Assembly: GCF_019645815.1 (NCBI RefSeq)
Contig: NZ_CP080997.1
Coordinates: forward strand, 248,001 to 312,000
Reading direction: 5' to 3'
Length of the DNA: 64,000 nt
Source: Mycolicibacter heraklionensis
GTDB taxonomy: Bacteria > Actinomycetota > Actinomycetes > Mycobacteriales > Mycobacteriaceae
Numbering within the stretch: the stretch's first letter is position 1; each line of letters starts with the position of its first letter. A program made the translations under genes and the position numbers. Under the pieces are notes generated by a model. It saw only the letters and a list, made by a program, of their open reading frames with translations, made no database searches and had not been told where the DNA came from. Positions 34,891-43,280 of this stretch are shown here, in pieces.

Positions 34891-37458
34891 ATGACCACGA
34901 TCGAAACCCCGCGCGCCGTCAAAGACCTTGTCGTGGTCGGACACGGCATGGTGGGGCACCGCTTCGTGGAGGCCCTGCGCAGCAGGTCCGGTAGCGGAAA
35001 CTGGCGGGTCACGGTGCTCGCCGAAGAGTCCGATCCCGCCTACGACCGGGTCGGGTTGACCTCCTACACCGATGGGTGGGACCGGTCCCGGCTGGCGCTG
35101 CCGGGCAATGACTACGCCGACGACGAGCAGGTGCGGCTGATGCTGAGCACCCGGGTCGAGAAGCTCGACCTGGCCGACAAGTCGGTGCTCGCGGCGGATG
35201 GGCAGCGTTACGGCTACGACACCCTGGTACTGGCGACCGGGTCGCGCGCGTTCGTCCCCCCGGTGCCGGGCCACGATCTGCCCGGGTGCCACGTCTACCG
35301 GACCTTGGACGATCTGGACGGAATCCGGGCCGACATCGAGTGCATGCTGGAAGCCGGAAACACCCGCGCCGGAGTGGTGATCGGGGGCGGCCTGCTGGGG
35401 CTGGAAGCCGCGAACGCGCTGCGCGCGTCCGGGATCGAACCGCACATCGTCGAGATGGCGCCGCGACTGATGCCGCAACAACTCGACGACGCCGGCGGTG
35501 TGCTGCTGAGCCGGATGATCTCGGACCTGGGTATCGCGGTGCACGTCGGCGTGGGTACCGAGTCCATCGAGCAGCTGACTCACCAATACGGCTCGCCCAG
35601 CCTGCGGGTGCAGCTCTCCGACGGCACCGCGATCGAGGCCGGGCTGGTGATCTTCGCCGCCGGGGTGCGCCCGCGCGACGAGCTGGCTCGGGAGGCCGGC
35701 CTGGCGATCGCCGAGCGCGGCGGTGTGCTGACCGATCTGTCCTGTCGGACCAGCGAGTCCGATGTGTACGCGATCGGCGAGGTGGCCGCCATCGAAGGCG
35801 TCTGCTACGGGCTGGTCGGGCCCGGCTACACCAGTGCCGAGGTGGTCGCCGACCGCCTGCTGGACGGTGCGGCCGAATTCGGCGAGGCCGACATGTCCAC
35901 CAAGCTCAAGCTGCTCGGCGTCGACGTGGCCAGCTTCGGCGACGCGATGGGGGCGACCGAGAACTCGCTGTCGGTTGTGGTCAACGATCCGGTGAAGCGG
36001 ACCTACGCCAAGCTGGTGCTCTCCGACGACGCCAAGACGCTGCTCGGCGGAATCCTGGTCGGCGACGCCTCCTCTTACGGTGTGCTGCGCCCGATGGTCG
36101 GCGCCGAGCTGCCCGGCGATCCGCTGGACCTGATCGCCCCGGCCGGCTCCGGCGACAGCAAGAGCGCCTTGGGGATCAGCGCGTTGCCTGGCGCGGCACA
36201 GATCTGCTCCTGCAACAACGTCAGCAAGCAGCAGTTGTGCGACGCGATCGCCGGCGGCTGCCACGATGTGCAGGGTCTGAAGGACTGCACCAAAGCGGGA
36301 ACCTCGTGCGGATCCTGCATTCCGCTGCTCAAAGAGTTGCTGATCGCCGAGGGCGTCGAGCAGTCCAAGGCGCTGTGCGAACATTTCGCGCAGTCGCGCG
36401 CCGAGCTGTTCGAGATCATCCAGGTCACCGGAATCCGCACCTTCTCCGAACTGCTGGATCGGTTCGGCACGGGCTACGGCTGCGACATCTGCAAGCCAAC
36501 CGTCGCCTCCATCCTGGCGTCCACCGGATCCGACCACATCCTCGAGGGCGAGCAGGCGGCCCTGCAGGACACCAACGACCACTTCCTGGCCAACATTCAG
36601 CGCAATGGCAGCTACTCAGTGGTTCCGCGGGTGCCCGGCGGTGAGATCAAGCCCGAGCACCTGATCCTGATCGGCCAGATCGCCCAGGAATTCGGTCTTT
36701 ACACCAAGATCACCGGCGGGCAGCGCATCGACATGTTCGGTGCCCGGGTGGATCAGCTGCCGGCGATCTGGCGCAAACTGGTCGACGCCGGCATGGAATC
36801 CGGTCAGGCGTACGGCAAGTCGTTGCGGACGGTGAAAAGCTGCGTGGGCAGCGACTGGTGCCGTTACGGGCAGCAGGACTCCGTGAAGCTGGCCATCGAC
36901 TTGGAGCTGCGTTACCGCGGGCTGCGTGCTCCGCACAAGATCAAGATGGGTGTGTCGGGTTGTGCCCGGGAGTGCGCCGAGGCGCGCGGCAAAGACGTCG
37001 GCGTGATCGCCACCGAGATCGGTTGGAACCTTTACGTCGGTGGCAACGGTGGCATGTCGCCCAAGCACGCGCAGTTGCTCGCCAGTGACCTCGACACCGA
37101 GACCGTGTTCCGTTACATCGACCGGTTCCTGATGTTCTACATCCGCACCGCAGATCGGTTGCAGCGCACGGCACCGTGGATCGAGTCGATGGAAGGCGGA
37201 CTCGACCACGTCCGCGAGGTCGTCTGCGACGACTCCTTGGGGCTCGCCGAGGAATTCGAGGCGGAGATGGCCCGCCACGTCGACAACTACGCCGACGAGT
37301 GGAAGGGCGTGCTCGACGACCCGGAGAAGTTGTCGCGGTTCGTGTCGTTCGTCAACGCCCCCGACGCCGAAGACCCGACCGTCGCGTTCACCGTGCGTGA
37401 CGGCCGCAAAGTCCCGTTACCCGTCCCGGTCCTGCGCTCATCTGAGGAGGAATCATGA
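34891..37458 (+). CDS. nirB: Assimilatory nitrite reductase [NAD(P)H], large subunit
   Basis: 855 residues from ATG 34891; an upstream in-frame ATG at 34849 would sit inside the promoter. Order of parts: FAD domain (VVVGHGMVGHRFVE), NAD domain (VVIGGGLLGLEAANALR), [2Fe-2S] BFD region from about residue 440 (CSCNNVSKQQLCDAI and TSCGSC), a second such segment (GCDICKP, about 531), then the sulfite/nitrite reductase domain with sirohaem/[4Fe-4S] cysteines in CVGSDWC (from about 651) and CARECAEARG (from about 691). It reduces nitrite to ammonium in the cytoplasm. nirD overlaps by four bases. Confidence 0.96.
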   Translation: MTTIETPRAVKDLVVVGHGMVGHRFVEALRSRSGSGNWRVTVLAEESDPAYDRVGLTSYTDGWDRSRLALPGNDYADDEQVRLMLSTRVEKLDLADKSVLAADGQRYGYDTLVLATGSRAFVPPVPGHDLPGCHVYRTLDDLDGIRADIECMLEAGNTRAGVVIGGGLLGLEAANALRASGIEPHIVEMAPRLMPQQLDDAGGVLLSRMISDLGIAVHVGVGTESIEQLTHQYGSPSLRVQLSDGTAIEAGLVIFAAGVRPRDELAREAGLAIAERGGVLTDLSCRTSESDVYAIGEVAAIEGVCYGLVGPGYTSAEVVADRLLDGAAEFGEADMSTKLKLLGVDVASFGDAMGATENSLSVVVNDPVKRTYAKLVLSDDAKTLLGGILVGDASSYGVLRPMVGAELPGDPLDLIAPAGSGDSKSALGISALPGAAQICSCNNVSKQQLCDAIAGGCHDVQGLKDCTKAGTSCGSCIPLLKELLIAEGVEQSKALCEHFAQSRAELFEIIQVTGIRTFSELLDRFGTGYGCDICKPTVASILASTGSDHILEGEQAALQDTNDHFLANIQRNGSYSVVPRVPGGEIKPEHLILIGQIAQEFGLYTKITGGQRIDMFGARVDQLPAIWRKLVDAGMESGQAYGKSLRTVKSCVGSDWCRYGQQDSVKLAIDLELRYRGLRAPHKIKMGVSGCARECAEARGKDVGVIATEIGWNLYVGGNGGMSPKHAQLLASDLDTETVFRYIDRFLMFYIRTADRLQRTAPWIESMEGGLDHVREVVCDDSLGLAEEFEAEMARHVDNYADEWKGVLDDPEKLSRFVSFVNAPDAEDPTVAFTVRDGRKVPLPVPVLRSSEEES

Positions 37459-37823
37459 ACAACAGCACCATCGACACTTGGACCACCGCGTGCCGCTACG
37501 ACAGTCTGATTCCCGGACTCGGCGTTGGTGTCCTGCTCGCCAACGGTGAGCAGGCGGCCCTGTTCCGGCTTGACGACGGTTCGGTGCGCGCGGTGTGCAA
37601 CATCGACCCGTTCTTCCGGGCGGCGGTGCTGTCGCGCGGGATCGTCGGTGATCGCGGCGGCCGGCTGTCGGTCATCTCGCCGCTGAAGAAGCAGGCGTTT
37701 GCGCTCGACGACGGCAGCTGCCTGGATGACCCGAACGTCTCGGTGCGGGTGTACCCGACTCAGATCACCGCCGACGGCTACGTGCAGATCGGCCAGACCT
37801 TCTCGGAGCGGGCGGTCGCCTAG
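37455..37823 (+). CDS. nirD: Nitrite reductase small subunit
   Basis: 122 residues, a Rieske-like ferredoxin fold that lacks the Cys/His cluster ligands, as usual for NirD. GIVGDRGGRLSVISPLKKQ replaces the normal cluster loop. It starts at ATG 37455, overlapping the nirB stop (ATGA), so stoichiometric production is expected. The stop overlaps the nnaR stop by three bases on the opposite strand, so the two transcripts collide without an obvious terminator. Confidence 0.94.
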   Translation: MNNSTIDTWTTACRYDSLIPGLGVGVLLANGEQAALFRLDDGSVRAVCNIDPFFRAAVLSRGIVGDRGGRLSVISPLKKQAFALDDGSCLDDPNVSVRVYPTQITADGYVQIGQTFSERAVA

Positions 37824-38953
37824 CCGGCTTCCTGGTCCACTTGGTCCACGGCCAGTCGATACCCTCGCTTGACGACTGTGGCGACAATATTCTTGTCGCC
37901 CAAGGTGGTCCGCAGCCGCAGCACGGCAGTCTCCACCGCATGAGTGCTGGCGCCGTTGCCCGGCAGCGCTTGGAGGAGGGTCTCTCGCGAGACGACTCTG
38001 CCGGGCTGGTGAGCCAGCGCCCGTAACGTCGCCATACCGGAGGGCGATATCGGCTTGGGCACCCCGTCGACGATCACGCAATTGCCGCGGACTTCGATTC
38101 GGTGGCCGGCGGCATGAACGGTGTGGGTGCGCAGTCGAGGCAGCTCGTCGACGATATGGCGGGCCAACGCCCCCAGCCGCATTCGTCGCGGTGACGAGGT
38201 CGGCACATTGAGGAGCGCCAGGGGCCGCGCAGTCAACGGCCCGACGCACATCGCGTGCACGTCCGACCGCAGGGCGAGAAGCAGGGCGTCAGAGATGCCG
38301 AGATCGGCGGCGCGTGTCAGCGTCGCCATCACGGCGGCGGCTGAGGTGAAGCTGACCGCGTCGAACTGGCGTTGGGCGATCTGGGAGGTCAGCTGGTCGA
38401 ACTCTCCGCCTCGCTGGGCCGGCCGCCACCGATAGACGGGGATGGGTAGGACTTCGGCGCCAGCCTTACGAAATTGGTCGAGCAGCTCGGGGGCCGGATC
38501 CCAGTCGCCGGTGGTGCCGTGTAGCTGTACTGCCAGGCGGGAGCCGGCAATATCGGACTTCAGGTAATCGACCATCGCGGATGATGATTCAGAATCGGGC
38601 GACCACTCCTCGGGTAAACCCACGGTGCGCAAAGCTCCGACGGCCTTCGGCCCACGGGCCACGATGCGGGCGGTGGCCAGGGCCGCGATCAGCTGGTCGG
38701 CGATGCCCCATCCTTCAGCGGCGGCGATCCAGCCGCGGAAGCCCATGGCGGTCGTCACCACCAGGACGTCGGGCGGTGTCTCGATCAATGATTGGGTGCG
38801 CCCGCGCAATACAACGTCGTCGGTCAAGTCGATCATGGTGATGGCCGGGGCTGCGCAGACCGACGCGCCGTGGCGCCGCAGCAGCGTGCAGAGCTCGTCA
38901 GCGCGGCGCGCTGACGTCACCGCGACCCGGTAGCCGCTCAGCGACGTGGACAC
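37820..38953 (-). CDS. nnaR: NnaR: HemD-like domain fused to winged-helix regulator of nitrate assimilation
   Basis: 377 residues from GTG 38953. Residues 1 to about 265 form a uroporphyrinogen-III-synthase-like domain (GYRVAVTSARRADELCTLL). Residues about 280-370 form an OmpR/PhoB-like winged helix (SRETLLQALPGNGASTHAVE and KRGYRLAVDQVD). This is the architecture of NnaR (Rv0260c, MSMEG_0432), known to activate nirBD and narK together with GlnR. It begins one base after the narK stop and so is likely co-transcribed with it. Another gene at 41257-41568 repeats only its winged-helix half. Confidence 0.92.
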   Translation of the reverse strand: MSTSLSGYRVAVTSARRADELCTLLRRHGASVCAAPAITMIDLTDDVVLRGRTQSLIETPPDVLVVTTAMGFRGWIAAAEGWGIADQLIAALATARIVARGPKAVGALRTVGLPEEWSPDSESSSAMVDYLKSDIAGSRLAVQLHGTTGDWDPAPELLDQFRKAGAEVLPIPVYRWRPAQRGGEFDQLTSQIAQRQFDAVSFTSAAAVMATLTRAADLGISDALLLALRSDVHAMCVGPLTARPLALLNVPTSSPRRMRLGALARHIVDELPRLRTHTVHAAGHRIEVRGNCVIVDGVPKPISPSGMATLRALAHQPGRVVSRETLLQALPGNGASTHAVETAVLRLRTTLGDKNIVATVVKRGYRLAVDQVDQEAG

Positions 38954-38954
38954 C

Positions 38955-40379
38955 TTACGCCGGCGCCAGTGCGGCCCGGGCCGGCTGCGTGGCGAAGACC
39001 GGCCGGCGTACATACCTCAGCCAGGTCAGCGCCGCAGCTCCGACATATCCCACCAGGAAGATCCAGAACGCGGTAGTCGCCGAGCCGCTGGTGATATACG
39101 ACTGGCGCAGCGCCAGATTGATTCCCACGCCGCCCAATGCGCCGATTGCACCGGCAAACCCGATCAGCGCCCCCGACATGGCGCGCGCCCAGTGCCGGCG
39201 TTCGCTCTCGTGCATGCCCATTCGGTGACTGCGGGCCTCGAAGACCGACGGAATCATCTTGTACACCGAGCCGTTGCCGATTCCGGACACGATGAACAAC
39301 GCCACGAAGCCGATGACGTAGCCGACCATGGTGGCGCCGGTCGTGGGACCGGTGCGAGTGCCGTCCAGGGTGCTCACGCCAACGAGCAACCCTGAGGCTG
39401 CGAACAGACCGCCGAAGGCCGCCAGTGTGACTCGGCTACCGCCGAGTCGATCGGCCAGGCGGCCGCCGAAGATCCGGGACAATGACCCCAAAAGCGGTCC
39501 CAAGAAGGCGATTTGAGCAGCGTGCAACGATGCCTGAGCGGCGCTTTGGCCGCTGCCGACGAAGCTGATCTGCAGGACCTGGCCGAATGCGAACGAGAAT
39601 CCGATGAAGGAGCCGAACGTGCCGATGTAGAGCAGCGCGACGATCCAGGTGTCGACCTCGGGAAGGATCGAACGCATCGCGGTCAGGTCGGCCCGTTGAC
39701 CGTCGAGGTTGTCCATGAACAGCGCCGCACCGATTGCGGCAACCGCGAGGACGACCAGATAGATCGCACACACCCAGTACGGCTGGCGATTGCCCACGGT
39801 GGCCAGCACTCCCAAGCCGACCAGCTGGATCACCGGAACGCCCAGGTTGCCGCCGCCGGCATTGACCGCCAGCGCCCAGCCCTTGAGCCGATGGGGGTAG
39901 AAGGCATTCACGTTGGTCATTGAGGCGGCAAAGTTGCCGCCGCCCAAACCTGTTAGCGCCGCGCACGCCAGGTACGGCCACAGCGGCAGACCCGGATGGG
40001 CCAGCAGGCCCATCATCCCGATGGTCGGGATCAACAGCACCAGCGCGGAGAAGATCGTCCAGTTGCGGCCGCCGAACGCCGCGGTGGCCAGCGAGTACGG
40101 TATGCGCAGCACGCCGCCGGCGAGCGTAGCCGTGGCCGCCAGCAGGAACTTGTCGCCGGCGCTGAAGCCGTACACCGACTCGGGCATGAACAGCACCATC
40201 ACCGACCAGATCGACCAGATCGAAAAGCCGGCGTGTTCAGCCACTGTCGACCAGATCAGGTTGCGTCGTGCGATCTTGTCGTTACCGGCTGTCCAGGCAA
40301 CCGTGTCTTCGGGATCCCACTGGGTGATTTGGTGTGTACGAGCCATGTGGTCACGGTAGAAATCTTTCGTTACCGCCAT
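38955..40379 (-). CDS. narK: Nitrate/nitrite transporter, NarK family (copy A)
   Basis: 474 residues, major facilitator superfamily with 12 predicted helices. The nitrate-signature-like segments are GLGGGNFAASMTNVNAFYP and IGNGSVYKMIPSVFEAR. ATG 40379 is used; ATG 40346 (MARTHQITQWDPED) aligns better with the second copy at 43054 and may be the real start. It imports nitrate or exchanges nitrate and nitrite for assimilation by NirBD. nnaR follows with one base between stop and start. It is closely similar to copy B at 41651-43054. Confidence 0.92.
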   Translation of the reverse strand: MAVTKDFYRDHMARTHQITQWDPEDTVAWTAGNDKIARRNLIWSTVAEHAGFSIWSIWSVMVLFMPESVYGFSAGDKFLLAATATLAGGVLRIPYSLATAAFGGRNWTIFSALVLLIPTIGMMGLLAHPGLPLWPYLACAALTGLGGGNFAASMTNVNAFYPHRLKGWALAVNAGGGNLGVPVIQLVGLGVLATVGNRQPYWVCAIYLVVLAVAAIGAALFMDNLDGQRADLTAMRSILPEVDTWIVALLYIGTFGSFIGFSFAFGQVLQISFVGSGQSAAQASLHAAQIAFLGPLLGSLSRIFGGRLADRLGGSRVTLAAFGGLFAASGLLVGVSTLDGTRTGPTTGATMVGYVIGFVALFIVSGIGNGSVYKMIPSVFEARSHRMGMHESERRHWARAMSGALIGFAGAIGALGGVGINLALRQSYITSGSATTAFWIFLVGYVGAAALTWLRYVRRPVFATQPARAALAPA

Positions 40380-40457
40380 GCTGCACGAGGTGACCCGGCC
40401 GTGAACTTCTCCTCACCGTGCGGTGGGCCGCGTGTGAGGTTCGAAGCCGCTCCGGAA

Positions 40458-40489
40458 ATGTTGACGAAGCGCTGGTTGACGATCAACAT
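40458..40489. promoter_or_regulatory. Inverted repeat upstream of narK copy A
   Basis: ATGTTGA (40458-40464) and TCAACAT (40483-40489) are perfect inverted seven-base arms 18 bases apart; inside, GTTGA-CGA-TCAAC (40475-40487) is a second, shorter palindrome. They lie in the 188-base spacer between the cbiX stop and narK A, so narK A-nnaR may have its own promoter here. The binding protein is unknown. Confidence 0.4.
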
Positions 40490-40567
40490 GGCGCAGCTAG
40501 AAAGGAATTCACTACGCGCAGTGCCGTCGTGGACTGCGTGTCGCCCCAGACTGTGGCTGAAGGAGTT

Positions 40568-41260
40568 TCAGCGCACCGGAATCCGGCTGAGGGCGGTGAT
40601 GAACCGGTCGGCGACGACCCGGGCGATCTCGGGATGCGTGCCCAGCGGCTCGGTCACCAGATCCGCGCCGGTAGTGCGCAGGCGACGCTGGAAGAGGCCG
40701 TCGGCCAACAGGTACGACGCGATCACCACGCGTGCGGCGCCCTGGCTACGCAGGGCGGCGACAGCTTCCGGGACGCTGGGGCCGCCGGTCGCGGCGAACG
40801 CCACGTTGACGCGTGAACCGAGCAAGCCGGACAGCATCTCCGCCGCCTGCATCAGGTCGGTGTGCGCGACCGGGTCTGATGAACCGGCAGCGGCGAGGAT
40901 CACCGAGTCCCCGGGGCGCCAGCCTGATTCGGCCAGCCGAGCCGCGACCACCGCGGCGACGCGCGGGTCGGGTCCCAGCGCCGGAGTGATCGTGACATCG
41001 GGGTGTCCGCTGGCCGCGACCTGGGTCGGTACGTCGACACCGACGTGGTACCCGCGGGCCAGAAAAGCGGGTACGAGGATCGCCGGACGACCGCTGTCGG
41101 CTTCAGCGGCAAGGATTTCGGCCGGGTTAGGTCCCAACACGTCCACGAATGCCACGCGCACTGGTTGCGCCAACAAGCCACCGACCCGTTCGGCGAGTTC
41201 GCCGATCATGACAGTTCCCTCAGGCGCGCGGGTGCCATGTGCGACCAGGATGGGGATCAT
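40568..41260 (-). CDS. Sirohydrochlorin chelatase-like protein (CbiX family)
   Basis: 230 residues, two CbiX half-domains. The N-terminal catalytic histidine is in ILVAHGTRAPEG (H8); the second half has GDSVILAAAGSSDP. The family inserts Fe or Co into sirohydrochlorin; here it probably supplies sirohaem for NirB, as expected for Rv0259c beside the nitrite reductase locus. GAAGAGGGC precedes ATG 41260. The start overlaps the stop of the winged-helix gene (ATGA at 41257-41260). Confidence 0.9.
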   Translation of the reverse strand: MIPILVAHGTRAPEGTVMIGELAERVGGLLAQPVRVAFVDVLGPNPAEILAAEADSGRPAILVPAFLARGYHVGVDVPTQVAASGHPDVTITPALGPDPRVAAVVAARLAESGWRPGDSVILAAAGSSDPVAHTDLMQAAEMLSGLLGSRVNVAFAATGGPSVPEAVAALRSQGAARVVIASYLLADGLFQRRLRTTGADLVTEPLGTHPEIARVVADRFITALSRIPVR

Positions 41261-41568
41261 GCTGCGCCCTCTTCGCTGTCGACTGCCAGCCGGTACCCGC
41301 GCTTGATCACCGTCGCGACGATCTGGCTGTCGCCCAGCGCTGTTCGTAGCCGGAGCATGGCGGACTCGACGGCGTGCATGTTGTTGCCGCGCCCCGGTAG
41401 CGCGCGCAGCAGCGTTTCCCGGGCAACGACATTGCCCGGGCGGTGGGCCAGGACGCGGAGGGCGGCCAGACCGGCTGGAGAGACCGGCTTGACCATCCCA
41501 TCCACGATCACCCGGCTCTCCTCGATTTCGATTCGGTGACCGGCGGCATGAACGGCGGTACTCCCCAT
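41257..41568 (-). CDS. Stand-alone winged-helix protein: NnaR C-terminal domain without HemD domain
   Basis: 103 residues from ATG 41568 (a TTG at 41574 is possible). The whole protein aligns with the last 100 residues of NnaR at 37820: about 66 of 92 positions identical by eye, including VHAAGHRIE, ARETLLRALPGRG and KRGYRLAVD. The HemD-like sensor half is absent and no trace is visible in the 82 bases up to the narK B stop. The order narK-nnaR-cbiX is that of M. tuberculosis Rv0261c-Rv0260c-Rv0259c, so this gene occupies the ancestral nnaR place. It may be a constitutive DNA-binding regulator or a decaying copy; the open frame and four-base overlap with cbiX argue it is translated. Confidence 0.85.
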   Translation of the reverse strand: MGSTAVHAAGHRIEIEESRVIVDGMVKPVSPAGLAALRVLAHRPGNVVARETLLRALPGRGNNMHAVESAMLRLRTALGDSQIVATVIKRGYRLAVDSEEGAA

Positions 41569-41650
41569 GTACAAGGTTTAGCCCCAGCCAATGTCATCTG
41601 TGTTACCGACCGATTTCGGAACCGTTGCCCGATCGGCTTAGTGCTCCCCG

Positions 41651-43054
41651 TCACACCGAGATCTTCTCGACGCCCCGCGAAACCCGGGCGCTGCCCGCGC
41701 CGCGCATCCGCGGCGGTCGGCGGACGTACATCACCCAGGTCAACCCCGCAGCGGCGCAGTACGAGGCCAGAAAGACCCAGAATGCCGGCGTCTCGCTACC
41801 GGAGCTGGCGTAGGCCTGACGCAGGATCAGGTTGATGGCAACCCCGCCGAGCGCACCGACCGCGGTGGAGAACCCGATCAGTGCGCCGGAATGCGAACGT
41901 GCCCAATGCCGCCGCGCGGCTTCGGGGGCGTCCAGCGAGCGGCTGCGGGCCTCGAAGATCGACGGAATCATCTTCAACACCGACCCGTTGCCCATCCCGG
42001 CGAGGATGAACAGCACCATGAATGCGGCGATGTAGAGCACGATCGTCGATGTGGTTGCGCGAGTGGTGTGGTCGTCGATGGTGCTGGCCACCACCAGCAC
42101 CGCCGAGGCCAGGATCATGCCGAGGAACACCACCAACGTGACACGGCCCCCGCCGCGGCGGTCGGCCACCCGGCCGCCGTAGATGCGGGACAAGGCGCCC
42201 AACAGCGGGCCCAGGAACGCGATTCGCGCGGCGTAGAGCGCAGCCTCGGCGGGGCTGTGGCCGGCCTTCTCGAAAGTGACGTGCAGCACTTGGGCGAACG
42301 CGAATGCGAAGCCGATGAACGAACCGAAAGCTGCGCAGTACAACGCCGAAACGATCCAGCTGTCCGGGACCGACAGGATCGATCGGATGCTGCCGACCTC
42401 TTCCATGCCGTGGTCGAGGTTGTCCATCCACAGCGCGGCACAGGTGCCGACCACGGCGAGCAGGATCAGATAGACAGCGCAGACCAGTTCCGGTTTGGTG
42501 TTGCCGACGGTGGCCAGCACCAGCAGGCCGACCAGCTGGATGGCGGCCACCCCGAGGTTGCCGATGCCGCCGCACAGCCCGAGGGCGACGCCCTTGAGGC
42601 GCTGGGGGTAGAAGGCGTCGACGTTGGCCAACGACGCGGCATAGTTGCCGCCGCCCAGGCCGGTCAGCGCTGCGCACACCATGTACATCCACAGCGGCTG
42701 GCCGGGGTTGACCAGCAACAGCAGTGTCCCCACGGTCGGGACCAGCAGGATCAGGGAGGAGAACACCGCCCAGTCCCGGCCGCCGAACTTCGCGGTGGCC
42801 CGCACATACGGCACCCGGGCGCAGCCACCGACGAGCGTGGCGACCGCGGCCAGCAGCAGCTTGTCGCCGGCCTTGATGCCGTAGACCGACTCCGGCATGA
42901 ACAGCACCACCACCGACCACAGCGACCAGATGGAGAACGCGACATGCGTGCTGACCGTGGACCAGATCAGGTTGCGCCGCGCGATGGCGGCGTTGCCGGC
43001 CTCCCAGGCTGCACAGTCCTCCGGATCAAAATTGCTGATGTGGCCGTTCGTCAT
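41651..43054 (-). CDS. narK: Nitrate/nitrite transporter, NarK family (copy B)
   Basis: 467 residues from ATG 43054, with GAGGAG upstream. MFS transporter with 12 helices and the same signature regions as copy A (LTGLGGGNYAASLANVDAFYP, GMGNGSVLKMIPSIFEAR). The start MTNGHISNFDPEDCAAW parallels MARTHQITQWDPEDTVAW of copy A. It is followed after 82 bases by the winged-helix remnant and cbiX, the arrangement of narK3 in M. tuberculosis. The two copies are diverged paralogues and may differ in direction or substrate (nitrate uptake versus nitrite export). Confidence 0.92.
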   Translation of the reverse strand: MTNGHISNFDPEDCAAWEAGNAAIARRNLIWSTVSTHVAFSIWSLWSVVVLFMPESVYGIKAGDKLLLAAVATLVGGCARVPYVRATAKFGGRDWAVFSSLILLVPTVGTLLLLVNPGQPLWMYMVCAALTGLGGGNYAASLANVDAFYPQRLKGVALGLCGGIGNLGVAAIQLVGLLVLATVGNTKPELVCAVYLILLAVVGTCAALWMDNLDHGMEEVGSIRSILSVPDSWIVSALYCAAFGSFIGFAFAFAQVLHVTFEKAGHSPAEAALYAARIAFLGPLLGALSRIYGGRVADRRGGGRVTLVVFLGMILASAVLVVASTIDDHTTRATTSTIVLYIAAFMVLFILAGMGNGSVLKMIPSIFEARSRSLDAPEAARRHWARSHSGALIGFSTAVGALGGVAINLILRQAYASSGSETPAFWVFLASYCAAAGLTWVMYVRRPPRMRGAGSARVSRGVEKISV

Positions 43055-43280
43055 GCGGTCTCCTCGGGCTCTGGGCCACCGTCACGCGGTGAATCTCGCA
43101 TCACGATGGACGGTGTGCGAACCTACCGACCCGAACTGGCAAGTCGCAGAGCAGAACCTGAAAAAGCGGTGCGCCCAGGGCCTATTAGTGGCGCATGTCA
43201 CGTATCAGCTGCGCGCGCAGGACATTTCGCCTGGTTACCCCGCCAAGTGGCAAAGCGTTGTGTTCCGTTGGAACCTTCTG

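Noticed and set aside
41569..41650. Possible remnant of the HemD domain between narK B and the winged-helix gene
   Set aside because: Only 82 bases, with no match by eye to the NnaR N-terminal half in any frame.
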